From the NCBI GenBank assembly GCA_016296785.1, contig JAEDHX010000001.1, forward strand, positions 1 to 64,000: a DNA stretch of 64,000 bases, read 5' to 3'. The DNA comes from Coprococcus sp. (lineage in GTDB: Bacteria; Bacillota; Clostridia; Lachnospirales; Lachnospiraceae). The notes under the pieces are model-generated. The model was not told the origin of the DNA and made no database searches. It saw nothing but the letters and a program-made list of their open reading frames with translations. Below, in pieces: positions 10,070-18,364 of this stretch (positions are counted from its first letter, which is position 1; every line of letters starts with the position of its first letter). The translations under genes were made by a program, and so were the position numbers.

Positions 10070-10876
10070 ATGAAACAAAATAAAAGAAAAGCTAAAAGCA
10101 TTATTATAAATATTTTAATAGTAATACTGTTTATTATTGCACTAGGATCTGCTGCTTATATAGCACATTATTATTTCAATAGCATGAAGACTGAGAAGGA
10201 ATTTGATAAATTGAAGGAATATATAGTAGAAGATGACAGTTCTAAGGCTGATGATAAACCGAAGTATACGAAAACTAAAGAAAATTACTACATATTAGTG
10301 AGATATGAAAAGCTTCATGAGATGAATTCGGATTTTATTGGCTGGATAAAGATTGATGGAACAAGTATTGATTACCCTGTTATGCACACACCTGATAATC
10401 CTGAGTATTATCTTCATACTAGTTTTGATAAGGAATATAGTTCTGCGGGAACATTGTTTGTAGATTCTAAATGTAGTCTTTATGACAATATCTCTGATAA
10501 TGTAATAATATATGGTCATAACATGAAATCCGGTACAATGTTTCATGATTTAATATCATTTGAGAATGAGGAGTTTTATAAGAATCATAAGTATATAACA
10601 TTTGATACAATATATGAGCCGGGAACATATGAAATAATAGCTGCAATGAGAACTCAGGTTTATGCTAAAGATGATACATCATATTATCATTACTATGAAT
10701 TCATTAATGCTAAGAATGAAGAAGAGTTTGATGAATTTGTAAGCTATGCTAAGAATAATACACCATATAATATCGATACAACTGCCAAATTCGGTGATAA
10801 GCTAATTACTCTTTCTACCTGTGCTTATCATAATGAGAATGGAAGATATGTTGTAGTTGCAAAAAAAGTCAAATAA
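10070..10876 (+). CDS. srtB: Class B sortase
   Basis: Membrane-anchored transpeptidase that attaches surface proteins to the cell wall or assembles surface polymers. One N-terminal membrane segment (about residues 10-32) is followed by the sortase barrel. Catalytic residues are visible: His150 in YGHNM, Cys251 in TLSTCAY and Arg259 in GRYVVVAK. The motif order and the DFIGWIKIDGT stretch are typical of class B. The length of 268 aa is normal. GGAG lies 8 nt before the ATG. No NPQTN-type substrate gene is next to it, so its targets must be elsewhere. Confidence 0.92.
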   Translation: MKQNKRKAKSIIINILIVILFIIALGSAAYIAHYYFNSMKTEKEFDKLKEYIVEDDSSKADDKPKYTKTKENYYILVRYEKLHEMNSDFIGWIKIDGTSIDYPVMHTPDNPEYYLHTSFDKEYSSAGTLFVDSKCSLYDNISDNVIIYGHNMKSGTMFHDLISFENEEFYKNHKYITFDTIYEPGTYEIIAAMRTQVYAKDDTSYYHYYEFINAKNEEEFDEFVSYAKNNTPYNIDTTAKFGDKLITLSTCAYHNENGRYVVVAKKVK

Positions 10877-10901
10877 AAAGAAGGATAATAAATCCTTCTT
10901 T
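10877..10901 (-). terminator. Terminator of tRNA-Leu (minus strand)
   Basis: Stem AAAGAAGGAT (10877-10886) with ATCCTTCTTT (10892-10901), 5-nt loop. Read on the minus strand it is followed by a T-rich run, so it ends the tRNA transcript. It may also slow + strand transcripts leaving srtB. Confidence 0.75.
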
Positions 10902-10906
10902 AGTAA

Positions 10907-10990
10907 TGCCGGCAGCGGGACTCGAACCCGCACGACGTTGCCGCCAACAGATTTTGAGTCTGCCTCGTCTGCCAATTCCGACACGCCGGC
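10907..10990 (-). tRNA. tRNA-Leu (anticodon CAA)
   Basis: Read on the minus strand, the acceptor arm GCCGGCG pairs with TGCCGGC, and the discriminator is A. The D-arm region contains AATTGGCAGAC. The anticodon stem GCAGA/TCTGT encloses loop CTCAAAA, giving anticodon CAA for UUG codons. A long variable arm of the leucine type and a T-arm GCGGG-TTCGAGT-CCCGC follow. CCA is not encoded. It is a single tRNA gene with its own consensus promoter (11014-11042) and terminator. Confidence 0.96.
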
Positions 10991-11013
10991 ATTTGTTATT
11001 TACAACATTTGTA

Positions 11014-11042
11014 ATATTACCATAAGTGCATTTTTGTGTCAA
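11014..11042 (-). promoter_or_regulatory. Consensus promoter of tRNA-Leu
   Basis: On the minus strand TTGACA (11042-11037), exactly 17 bp, then TAATAT (11019-11014), 23 bp before the tRNA 5' end. It faces away from the small gene at 11072. Confidence 0.8.
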
Positions 11043-11071
11043 TAAACAAATAATTATAAGGAGATAACCAC

Positions 11072-11293
11072 ATGCTTAAAAGAAATGTTCGTATTCAGTT
11101 TGAAGCTAAGAAGAAAGAGCTTGATATGAATCTTGCTAATAATTACAAGGACCTTGCCCATGATGCTCTAAAGGAATTAGATACCATGGTCATGAAGTTT
11201 AAGGAAGATAACCTTATAAATGAAAAGGATTATAACAAGCTTAGCTTCATTGTATCAGAGTATAAGACAAAGATGTCTCATTATCATCATTAA
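11072..11293 (+). CDS. Small uncharacterised protein (73 aa), probably helical
   Basis: I do not recognise a family. The protein is highly charged (many Lys and Glu/Asp) with heptad-like spacing of Leu, Ala and Met, suggesting a helical or coiled-coil fold, and it ends in a His-rich tail (HYHH). There is no signal peptide or membrane segment. AAGGAG lies about 8 nt before the ATG, supporting real translation. Its stop is 5 nt from the stop of the convergent sigE gene. A promoter is not obvious; the divergent tRNA promoter lies just upstream. Confidence 0.6.
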   Translation: MLKRNVRIQFEAKKKELDMNLANNYKDLAHDALKELDTMVMKFKEDNLINEKDYNKLSFIVSEYKTKMSHYHH

Positions 11294-11298
11294 CTTAA

Positions 11299-12033
11299 TT
11301 AACTTAGTCTTATTATTTCTTTCTTTAGCTTTTTAATAATACGCTTTTCAAGTCTTGATATGTACGATTGTGATATTCCAAGCATATCTGCTACTTCACG
11401 TTGCGTTTTTTCAGTTCCGTTAATAGTATTTATTCCGTATCGTAGCTCAATTATTGTTCTTTCTCTATCATCTAGCTTTGAAACAGCTATTTCAAGTAGA
11501 TTTTTATCCATTTCATTTTCAATATTTTTATATACTGTATCCTCATCGGTTCCGAGTATATCTGAAAGCAATAGTTCATTTCCGTCCCAGTCGACATTTA
11601 GTGGTTCATCAATTGATATTTCCATCTTTATTCTGCTATTTCTGCGAAGAAACATAAGTATTTCATTTTCTATACAACGAGATGCATATGTTGCGAGTTT
11701 AATATTCTTATCATTTTTAAATGTATTTATTGCTTTGATTAAGCCTATAGTTCCTATTGAAATCAAATCCTCTACGCCGACACCGGTATTATCAAATTTC
11801 TTTGCTATGTATACAACAAGTCTTAGATTGCGTTCTATTAGAATTTTTCTAGCCTCATTTTCACTTTCACTGCCTAATTCAGATATTACAAGATTTTCTT
11901 CATAAGGTTCAAGTGGAGCGGGAAGTATATCACTTCCGCCAATATAATGAACATCCTTTGTGTTTTTCGACAAGCATGGGATGCTCTTTACTATTTGAAA
12001 TTTGAAGTCATTTCCTTTGATTGTACTTACCAT
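11299..12033 (-). CDS. sigE: Sporulation sigma factor SigE (pro-sigma-E)
   Basis: Mother-cell RNA polymerase sigma factor of endosporulation. Region 2 is seen in [20 protein letters not shown] and [17 protein letters not shown]; region 4 has the helix-turn-helix [20 protein letters not shown]. The N-terminus carries a pro-sequence followed by [13 protein letters not shown], close to the YYIGG..LPPPL processing region of Bacillus SigE. The length of 244 aa is normal. GAGGG precedes the ATG. It overlaps the upstream spoIIGA-like gene by 7 nt, the conserved spoIIG order, but sigG, which often follows, is absent. Confidence 0.93.
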   Translation of the reverse strand: MVSTIKGNDFKFQIVKSIPCLSKNTKDVHYIGGSDILPAPLEPYEENLVISELGSESENEARKILIERNLRLVVYIAKKFDNTGVGVEDLISIGTIGLIKAINTFKNDKNIKLATYASRCIENEILMFLRRNSRIKMEISIDEPLNVDWDGNELLLSDILGTDEDTVYKNIENEMDKNLLEIAVSKLDDRERTIIELRYGINTINGTEKTQREVADMLGISQSYISRLEKRIIKKLKKEIIRLS

Positions 12034-12473
12034 TTTCTAATCCCTCTTTTCATAAATTTCCGATTTAGCAGGATACACATATTGGTATTTAGTAAAGTGA
12101 AGTTTTCCTTACTAATCCCAATTAGTGGTTTGTTTTGTATTATTTTTTTGTCGACAAATAGAAAATCACAATCAAATGCAAGCATAAGCTCACATTTGCT
12201 ACAAATTGTACTGTAGGGTATAAGATGTAGACCTATATGCTCACAATTAACGTCACAATCCGTAAATGAAAAAGCTCCATTTATATAGCTATATATGATT
12301 GGATGATATGCTTTTGGCATTAATTCAATCATTAAGTCAGGTGAAGCTATAGCAACAGGTCTATTTGTTTTTTGGTCTTTTAAGAAATTACCGGTATCAA
12401 TATATCCTAGTGCTGAAACAAGGTGATTATTCTTGCTTAATAAGACTGCCTTATACATTCCCATGTATTTCAC
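12027..12473 (-). CDS. spoIIGA: SpoIIGA-like sigma-E processing peptidase, protease domain only (truncated)
   Basis: SpoIIGA cleaves the pro-sequence of sigma-E at the sporulation septum. Here only about 148 aa are encoded, matching the C-terminal aspartic-protease domain with DTGN (Asp26) in [12 protein letters not shown]. Family members have some 280-310 aa with a five-segment membrane domain first. That domain is missing: the frame is closed 9 codons upstream (TAA at 12500-12498), and only 284 bp separate it from the divergent gene. The start is an inferred GTG (12473) with no good ribosome site; ATG 12464 is an alternative. It may be a decaying remnant or a reduced soluble form. The gene precedes sigE as in spore formers. 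Confidence 0.7.
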   Translation of the reverse strand: MKYMGMYKAVLLSKNNHLVSALGYIDTGNFLKDQKTNRPVAIASPDLMIELMPKAYHPIIYSYINGAFSFTDCDVNCEHIGLHLIPYSTICSKCELMLAFDCDFLFVDKKIIQNKPLIGISKENFTLLNTNMCILLNRKFMKRGIRKW

Positions 12474-12606
12474 TTCTAAATCTGTATTGCATAGCCATTA
12501 TATAGTTATGCAAGTAAATATTTAGTCGTAAAAGCTATGTTGAAAAACATGAATATTGACAACAGATGACATTTGTTGATTATTTTGATACAAATTATTA
12601 TTAAAT

Positions 12607-12636
12607 TTGACCTTATTTGCTGAAATTGTGTATAAA
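12607..12636 (+). promoter_or_regulatory. Possible promoter of the S8 protease gene
   Basis: TTGACC (12607-12612), 18-bp spacer, TATAAA (12631-12636). The -10 region overlaps the first DnaA-like box, so DnaA binding could affect it. The rest of the 284-bp region is AT-rich, with a TGCGA/TCGCA inverted repeat around 12698-12717 and no gene. Confidence 0.35.
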
Positions 12637-12657
12637 TTTGTGGATAATGTGGAAAAG
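12627..12657 (-). promoter_or_regulatory. Cluster of three DnaA-box-like 9-mers
   Basis: Read on the minus strand there are three same-orientation 9-mers in 31 bp. TTATCCACA (12647-12639) is the perfect consensus, TTATACACA (12635-12627) fits TTATNCACA, and TTTTCCACA (12657-12649) has one mismatch. Start-to-start spacings are 12 and 10 bp, near one helical turn. It lies between divergent spoIIGA' and the S8 protease gene. Confidence 0.55.
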
Positions 12658-12757
12658 TTTTATAATACAACAGTATTTTCGCAGTATTCTAACAATTTGC
12701 GATATTATTTTGTCGCATATTTTCTTTTTTGGAATACCATAGATAATAAAGAGATTA

Positions 12758-14449
12758 GTGGTAATAATGCAAAATAATATAGATACACAGCTTTCATTAG
12801 CACTTACGATTGAAAATGGTTCTGCTAACTATTCAAATGAATTATTTGTTGGCTTTAATCCTATAGATGATATATGGGATTTGTTCATAAGATATGCCAA
12901 TGATATTGATGATTTAATTCAAAGCTATAATGCAAAAATTGTATATCTTCTTGGAGGGTATGCGATAGTTAGCATTAATAGCAACTTTATAATTGAATTT
13001 GCAAAGGATCCGCGTATCCTATATATAGATAAACCTAAATATATTGCTACACAGGTATCTTATGCTGAATATGCATCATGTATTACCTCTGAGATAAAAA
13101 ATCAAATGGGACTTTTAGGAGAGGGTGTGATTATTGGTGTAATTGATTCCGGTATTGATTATCGTCATCCGGAATTTATGATAAATGGTGAATCAAGAAT
13201 AACATACTTATGGGACCAGACAATAGAATATAGTCCGGAATATCCAAATGAATATGAGATAGGTAGAATATATAATAATTTGGAGATTAATAATGCTATT
13301 GCTAATAATATTAATATTTCGGAAGATACCAGTGGACATGGAACAGAGGTAACAGGTGTAGCTTGTGGAAGTAATATTGGAGTAGCTTCCAGAGCAAGCA
13401 TCATTTCAATTAAGCTTTCTTCAGAAGTAAACAGACCTAATACGCTTGGACTAATAATGGGTATTGATTTTTTGATAAGAAAAAGCAGAGAATTAAATAC
13501 TCCTATAGCTATTAATCTAAGCTATGGTAATAATTATGGCTCACATCAAGGCAATTCTTTAGTTGAAAACTATATTAATGATGTATCTAAGATGGCAAAG
13601 TGTTCAATTATTACCGGAACAGGTAATGAAGGAATAACAGGTCGTCATATAGCCGGTACTTTGGGAAATGTTACATATAAGCTAATAGATATTGCAGTTG
13701 GCAATTATGTGACAGCTTTTAATGTACAAATATGGAAAAACTATCAGGATATATTTGATATTGTATTATATAGCCCAAATGGTGAAAGCCTTTTATATTT
13801 ATCAGAGAGGCAACCTATAGGAAGTAATTCATATAGAGGTTCATTAATAAACTATATATATGGTGTACCAAATCCATATAATAGAGAACAGGAAATATAT
13901 ATATCAATTAGTAGTAGGGAGTATATAGAACCTGGAATATGGCGTATTGTTTTATATCCAAAGAGTATAATAGACGGAAGCTATAATGCATATTTGCCTG
14001 TTACAACAAGCACACAGGCTAATCTTGGATTTTTATCACCGGCAGAATACGGAACACTAACTATCCCTTCCACTGCAAATAGCGTAATTTCTGTTGCTGC
14101 TTACAATCAAAACTATAATGATTATGCTTATTTTTCTGGAAGAGGTTATACTCCAAATGGGCAGATTAAACCTGATATAGCTGCACCCGGAGTGGATATA
14201 TATACTTCATATCCAAATGGAGCATATCAGCTTGCAACAGGTACTTCTATTGCAGCACCCTTTGTTACCGGTTCAGCTGCATTATTAATGGAATGGGGTA
14301 TTGTTAGAAATAATGATATATTTTTGTATGGTGAGAAATTAAAGGCAGCCTTAATAAAGGGGGCAAAGAGTTTGCCTGTAACGAACAATTATCCAAATGA
14401 GTATATTGGATGGGGGGCATTATGTCTTAGAAATAGTATTCCTGACTAA
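12758..14449 (+). CDS. Subtilisin-like S8 serine protease, Csp type
   Basis: The catalytic triad is visible: Asp130 in VIDSGIDYRHPEF, His194 in DTSGHGTEVTG and Ser497 in GTSIAAPFVTG. An insertion of about 140 residues between the oxyanion region (GTGNEG) and the Ser motif matches the jelly-roll domain of Csp proteases, which activate the cortex lytic enzyme SleC during clostridial germination. Similar proteins are common in Lachnospiraceae, sometimes as several copies, so a germination role is an inference. There is no signal peptide. The start may be GTG 12758 (GAGA close upstream) or ATG 12767. The N-terminal about 95 residues would be the pro-peptide. Confidence 0.85.
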   Translation: MVIMQNNIDTQLSLALTIENGSANYSNELFVGFNPIDDIWDLFIRYANDIDDLIQSYNAKIVYLLGGYAIVSINSNFIIEFAKDPRILYIDKPKYIATQVSYAEYASCITSEIKNQMGLLGEGVIIGVIDSGIDYRHPEFMINGESRITYLWDQTIEYSPEYPNEYEIGRIYNNLEINNAIANNINISEDTSGHGTEVTGVACGSNIGVASRASIISIKLSSEVNRPNTLGLIMGIDFLIRKSRELNTPIAINLSYGNNYGSHQGNSLVENYINDVSKMAKCSIITGTGNEGITGRHIAGTLGNVTYKLIDIAVGNYVTAFNVQIWKNYQDIFDIVLYSPNGESLLYLSERQPIGSNSYRGSLINYIYGVPNPYNREQEIYISISSREYIEPGIWRIVLYPKSIIDGSYNAYLPVTTSTQANLGFLSPAEYGTLTIPSTANSVISVAAYNQNYNDYAYFSGRGYTPNGQIKPDIAAPGVDIYTSYPNGAYQLATGTSIAAPFVTGSAALLMEWGIVRNNDIFLYGEKLKAALIKGAKSLPVTNNYPNEYIGWGALCLRNSIPD

Positions 14450-14511
14450 GCTAATATTATAATTCTTAAAGATTTTTATAATAAATTATATAATATATTG
14501 TATATTTATAT

Positions 14512-14539
14512 TTGAATATCTATTATTTTGTGTTATCAT
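14512..14539 (+). promoter_or_regulatory. Possible promoter upstream of the UPF0104 gene
   Basis: TTGAAT (14512-14517), 16-bp spacer, TATCAT (14534-14539), 30 bp before the GTG start. Confidence 0.4.
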
Positions 14540-14568
14540 GATAAAGATTGCAATAAGTGAGGGATTGA

Positions 14569-15666
14569 GTGGTGACAAAAGATAGTACAAAAAAAATCGT
14601 TATAAATACTGTTGCCTTTATTGCAATATTTCTTCTTACAATATATGGTGTATTTAAGGGTGAAGATTTAGGAGAAATAAAAGAAGATGTATTAGCATGT
14701 AATTATTATATGTTAATTCCTGCTGTAATTTGTGTTTTTATATTTATTTGGTGTGAATCAATAATCATATGGTTTATGATGAGATCCTACGGTATAAAAA
14801 CAAAAAAAAGGGAGTGTTTCCTATATTCATCAATAGGTTTCTTTTTTAGCAGCGTAACACCATCAGCTACTGGTGGTCAGCCAATGCAGATTTATTTTAT
14901 GAAAAAGAAAAATATACCTATTCCAATCTCAACAGTAATTCTTATGATAGTAACTATAACATATAAGATGGTTCTTGTTGTGATTGGGCTTGCTATACTA
15001 TTATTTGCCAGAAGCTTTGTTGCACATTATATGGGTGGTATATTGTTTATATTTTATATAGGTCTATTAATAAATATAGTTGTTGTTACTTTGTTAATAA
15101 TACTTGTGTTTCATCAGACCCTGGCAGAAAAGCTGGCAGTAAATTTTATTAAATTACTTGAAAAGCTTCATTTGCTTAGGAAGAGAAGAAGCAGGATTGA
15201 TAAAATATTAGATTCAATGGACTTATATAGGGATACTGCTGATTATATCAAACAGCATTTTGGAAGAATTTTAATAATATTCCTATTTACATTCTTTCAA
15301 AGGTGTGTTTTGTTTTCTGTAACCTGGTTTGTATATAAAGCTTATGGACTATCAGGAACATCTTTTGTATCGTTATTAACTCTGCAGGCAGTAATATCAA
15401 TTGCTGTTGATATGCTACCTTTACCGGGAGGAATGGGAATTAGTGAAAGTATGTTTTTAAAACTGTTCTTACCTGTGTTTGGTGAAGCATTACTCCTACC
15501 AGGACTTGTATTGTCAAGGGGAATAAGCTATTATAGTCAGCTTATTATATCAGCAATATTCACAGTTATTGGAGCATTACTAATAATGATAAAACAGAAG
15601 AATACAGATATAGATAATAACAAGAGTGATAATAATATTGAAAATACGAAAAGGGATGAGATGTAA
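14569..15666 (+). CDS. UPF0104 / LPG-synthase transmembrane-domain family membrane protein
   Basis: Polytopic protein of 365 aa with about eight hydrophobic segments and the family signature SSVTPSATGGQPMQIYFM near residue 100. A second conserved patch, DMLPLPGGMGISE, lies near residue 285. This is the flippase-like integral membrane domain found in MprF and in YbhN/AglD relatives; no catalytic aminoacyl-transfer domain is attached. It is followed at once by pssA and psd (3-nt gaps), so a role with phospholipids is plausible. The start is GTG 14569 or the adjacent in-frame GTG 14572, with GAGGG upstream. Confidence 0.8.
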   Translation: MVTKDSTKKIVINTVAFIAIFLLTIYGVFKGEDLGEIKEDVLACNYYMLIPAVICVFIFIWCESIIIWFMMRSYGIKTKKRECFLYSSIGFFFSSVTPSATGGQPMQIYFMKKKNIPIPISTVILMIVTITYKMVLVVIGLAILLFARSFVAHYMGGILFIFYIGLLINIVVVTLLIILVFHQTLAEKLAVNFIKLLEKLHLLRKRRSRIDKILDSMDLYRDTADYIKQHFGRILIIFLFTFFQRCVLFSVTWFVYKAYGLSGTSFVSLLTLQAVISIAVDMLPLPGGMGISESMFLKLFLPVFGEALLLPGLVLSRGISYYSQLIISAIFTVIGALLIMIKQKNTDIDNNKSDNNIENTKRDEM

Positions 15667-15669
15667 TAA

Positions 15670-16362
15670 ATGATAGGATTTTTTAATTATACAGTAATTC
15701 TTACATATGTTAGTCTTGCATCTTCCGTAACAGGAATGTTTTTTACATTTATGGGTAAGGTTAATATTGGAATATTTTGTCTTGCTTTATCGGGACTACT
15801 AGATGCGTTTGATGGAAGAGTAGCAAGAACGAAAACTGATAGAACAATTGATGAGAAACGATATGGTATTCAGATTGATTCACTATGTGATATGGTATGC
15901 TTTGGTGTTTTGCCTGTTGTGATTTGTTGGTATTCAGGTCTAAATACCATACATGGTTGTATAGTTCTAATTATATATATGCTGGCAGGGCTTATCAGAC
16001 TTGCATATTATAATGTTCTTGAAGAGAATAAGAACTCAACTGAAGCAGATGATAATAATCCTGATGGTAGGAAGTACTTTTGTGGAATGCCTATAACTTC
16101 AATTTCAGTTGGACTTCCTGTAATTTATATGGCTGGTCCGCTATTTAAAAATGCGTTTGTTTATGTTCTTGAATTTATAATGATTCTGGCGGCTGTATTA
16201 TTTGTTGCAAACTTCAAGTTTGCTAAGCCTACTACAAGACAGCTTATTATTCTCATTATTATTGTTGCAATTGCAGTTCTTTATATGCTTTATTGCTATA
16301 ATTGGAAGGGCTATGTTCATTGGAATTTAAAAAGATTGGTTGATATGATAAGGAGAGGTTAG
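15670..16362 (+). CDS. pssA: CDP-diacylglycerol-serine O-phosphatidyltransferase
   Basis: Makes phosphatidylserine from CDP-diacylglycerol and serine. The CDP-alcohol phosphotransferase signature is present near residues 40-80: LLDAFDGRVART, then GIQIDSLCDMVCFG with the conserved Asp residues. About six membrane segments fill the rest. The length of 230 aa is typical of Gram-positive PssA. The product is decarboxylated by Psd, encoded 3 nt downstream. Confidence 0.93.
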   Translation: MIGFFNYTVILTYVSLASSVTGMFFTFMGKVNIGIFCLALSGLLDAFDGRVARTKTDRTIDEKRYGIQIDSLCDMVCFGVLPVVICWYSGLNTIHGCIVLIIYMLAGLIRLAYYNVLEENKNSTEADDNNPDGRKYFCGMPITSISVGLPVIYMAGPLFKNAFVYVLEFIMILAAVLFVANFKFAKPTTRQLIILIIIVAIAVLYMLYCYNWKGYVHWNLKRLVDMIRRG

Positions 16363-16365
16363 CGC

Positions 16366-17211
16366 ATGACTGATAATCATTGCAGAACAATTCAGGATAA
16401 GTTTTTAGCATTTTTATATGGACATGCATGTACTCGTATGCTTTTAAAACCGCTTACTTCAAAGACGTTTTCTAATATTGGCGGAAGGCTACTTGATTCA
16501 CATGCTTCAACCATGTTAATTAAACCTTTTATAAAGGCAAATCATATCGATATGGATGAATATGAACCTGCATTATATAGCTCATACAATGATTTCTTTA
16601 AGAGAAAGATTATAAATGGAGCAAGACCTTATAAAGAAGATGATAATGCTTTTATTAGTCCTTGTGATAGTAGATTATCAGTGTATAAGATTGATAATGA
16701 TTCAATATTTTCTATAAAGAATACACAATATACCGTTAAATCGCTTTTAAGAAGCAGAAAGCTTGCCGAATACTATAAGGATGGTTATATATGGATTTTC
16801 AGACTGTCTGTTGATGACTATCATAGATATATTTATCCGGTTTCAGGCATGAAGTCTGTAAATAGAAGAATTAACGGTGTATTTCATACAGTTAATCCGA
16901 TTGCAAATGATTATTATCCTATATACAAGGAAAACACCAGAGAGTATTGCAATATTAAGAATAAGTGTTTTGGTAATGTAATTATGATGGAAGTAGGTGC
17001 AATGCTTGTAGGAAAGATAGAAAACAATGACTATAATGCATGCCGTGTATTTAGAGGAGACGAAAAAGGGGATTTTGCTTTTGGAGGCTCTACTATAGTA
17101 TTAATTACAAATAAGACTGCTGCCTGTCCACTGGATTCTATATTAGATAATTCTTTAAATAATATTGAGACTCGTGTTAAACAAGGCGAGACAGTAGGAT
17201 ATAAAATATAA
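16366..17211 (+). CDS. psd: Phosphatidylserine decarboxylase proenzyme
   Basis: Converts phosphatidylserine to phosphatidylethanolamine. The C-terminal self-processing site FGGSTIVLI is visible near residue 243, where the Ser would become the pyruvoyl group, dividing the enzyme into a large beta and a small alpha chain. The catalytic-region motifs FRLSVDDYHRYIYPVSG and HTVNPIA are also present. The length is 281 aa. AAGGAGAGG lies upstream of the ATG. It forms a two-step unit with pssA. Confidence 0.95.
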   Translation: MTDNHCRTIQDKFLAFLYGHACTRMLLKPLTSKTFSNIGGRLLDSHASTMLIKPFIKANHIDMDEYEPALYSSYNDFFKRKIINGARPYKEDDNAFISPCDSRLSVYKIDNDSIFSIKNTQYTVKSLLRSRKLAEYYKDGYIWIFRLSVDDYHRYIYPVSGMKSVNRRINGVFHTVNPIANDYYPIYKENTREYCNIKNKCFGNVIMMEVGAMLVGKIENNDYNACRVFRGDEKGDFAFGGSTIVLITNKTAACPLDSILDNSLNNIETRVKQGETVGYKI

Positions 17212-17228
17212 ATAGATTGGCAATTACT

Positions 17229-18152
17229 ATGAATAATACTAATATTTTTAAAAGAAATGGATATGTGCAGATTCTTGCAATGATTGCAGTCATTTCGTGG
17301 GCTTTTGCATTTCCGTTAATAAAAATAGGTTTTGAGGAATTTTCTATATCTTCTAATGATAACTGGAGCAAAGCACTATTTGCAGGTATTAGATTTTTTG
17401 CTGCAGGCTTATTGCTTATTCTATTTGCAAAAATGATTAAACTTAAATTTTCTATAAATAGCATTCGTAATGCGGGCTTACTGTTCCTATTTAGTTTGAT
17501 AGGTACAGCTTTGCATTATTTCTTTTTTTATCTTGGATTATCTTATATGGATGGTTCAAGATCTGCATTATATGACTCACTTAGTACATTTCTTTTGATA
17601 ATTCTTGCATGCTTTTGTTTTTCCAGTGACAGAATGACCTATATGAAAGCAATTGGTTGCATTTTTGGATTTTTTGGAATATTAATTATTAACATAAATA
17701 AGTCCGGGTTTAGTTTGTTATTTCCCGGAGATATGTTTATGTTACTAAATTCCATATGCTCTGCAATTGGTGGTTTGCTTACCAGAGTTGTAACAAAGAG
17801 AATGAATCCTTTATATGCTACAGGCTATAGTTTATTAATTGGTGGTGTTATTCTAATTGGTGTAGGGTTTCTTATGGGAGGAAGAATTACATCCGCATCG
17901 GTTACCGGAGTGCTTGTATTGATTGCATTAATACTTATTTCAGCAATAGGATTTTCTCTTTATAATATGCTTATTCTTTATAATCCTGTTGGAAAGATTG
18001 CAATATTTAATTCATTCATTCCTGTATTAGGAGCTATGCTAAGCTGCTTAATTCTTAAGGAAAGATTTTCGTATAGATATGTAATTTCGGCAATATGCGT
18101 TACAGCAGGTGTTTTTATAATTAATAGTGAAAAAGCTATAATAAAAGAATAG
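17229..18152 (+). CDS. EamA-family (DMT) transporter
   Basis: About 307 aa with ten predicted membrane segments arranged as two EamA halves; the second half begins around residue 160. Conserved features include AVISWAFAFPLIKIG in the first segment and a C-terminal FIPVLGAMLSCLILKERFS, typical of drug/metabolite exporters. The substrate is unknown. The start is weakly defined: ATG 17229 is chosen over in-frame TTG 17217, and neither has a strong ribosome site. It lies 17 nt after psd and may be in the same transcript. Confidence 0.8.
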   Translation: MNNTNIFKRNGYVQILAMIAVISWAFAFPLIKIGFEEFSISSNDNWSKALFAGIRFFAAGLLLILFAKMIKLKFSINSIRNAGLLFLFSLIGTALHYFFFYLGLSYMDGSRSALYDSLSTFLLIILACFCFSSDRMTYMKAIGCIFGFFGILIININKSGFSLLFPGDMFMLLNSICSAIGGLLTRVVTKRMNPLYATGYSLLIGGVILIGVGFLMGGRITSASVTGVLVLIALILISAIGFSLYNMLILYNPVGKIAIFNSFIPVLGAMLSCLILKERFSYRYVISAICVTAGVFIINSEKAIIKE

Positions 18153-18182
18153 CTATAATGCCATATAATAAGCTATTCGTGC

Positions 18183-18211
18183 TTGCATATTCTTTAGTTT
18201 TATTATATTAT
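18183..18211 (+). promoter_or_regulatory. Promoter of the ZTP riboswitch-purine operon
   Basis: TTGCAT (18183-18188), 17-bp spacer, TATTAT (18206-18211). Transcription would begin just before the riboswitch aptamer at 18221. Confidence 0.55.
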
Positions 18212-18220
18212 TCTAATAGA

Positions 18221-18335
18221 ATACACGACTGGCGGAAACAGCATTTGCTGAGTGGGATTACCTACAGGGAGTGTATATATTTGAACAGCCGACCGCCTGG
18301 GCATACATTTATTTGTGTGTTCAGACGGTTTTTTT
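18221..18335 (+). ncRNA. ZTP riboswitch (pfl RNA) with attenuator
   Basis: The conserved 5' core CGACTGGCGG (18226-18235), the GGGATTACCTACAGGGAG stretch and the 3' core CCGACCGCCTGGGCA (18289-18303) match the pfl motif that senses the purine intermediate ZMP/ZTP. GGCGG (18231-18235) can pair with CCGCC (18293-18297) as the ligand-stabilised pseudoknot. The same 3' arm forms a competing terminator: 18293-18306 with 18315-18328, followed by T7. This is an ON switch: ligand keeps the terminator open. The genes controlled consume ZMP, which fits. Any short ORF read through here is not a gene. Confidence 0.93.
18293..18328 (+). terminator. Riboswitch-controlled terminator hairpin
   Basis: A 14-nt arm (18293-18306) pairs with 18315-18328 across an 8-nt loop with one mismatch and some G-T pairs; seven T residues follow (18329-18335). 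It shares CCGCC with the aptamer pseudoknot, so the two folds exclude each other. Confidence 0.85.
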
Positions 18336-18364
18336 ACATTATTTATTAAATGGAGGATATATTT

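Noticed and set aside
11360..11905. 181-codon frame opposite sigE
   Set aside because: Serine/phenylalanine-rich antisense of a clear sigma factor gene; no independent support.
12627..12657. Replication origin
   Set aside because: Only three DnaA-like boxes, with no dnaA, dnaN, parB or gyrase genes and no clear unwinding element of origin type nearby.
12698..12717. Spo0A box near TTTTGTCGCAT
   Set aside because: One mismatch to the core TGTCGAA and explained equally well by a local TGCGA/TCGCA inverted repeat; too weak to call.
18158..18349. 63-codon open frame after the DMT transporter
   Set aside because: It covers the ZTP riboswitch and its terminator and has no ribosome site; the RNA explains the sequence.
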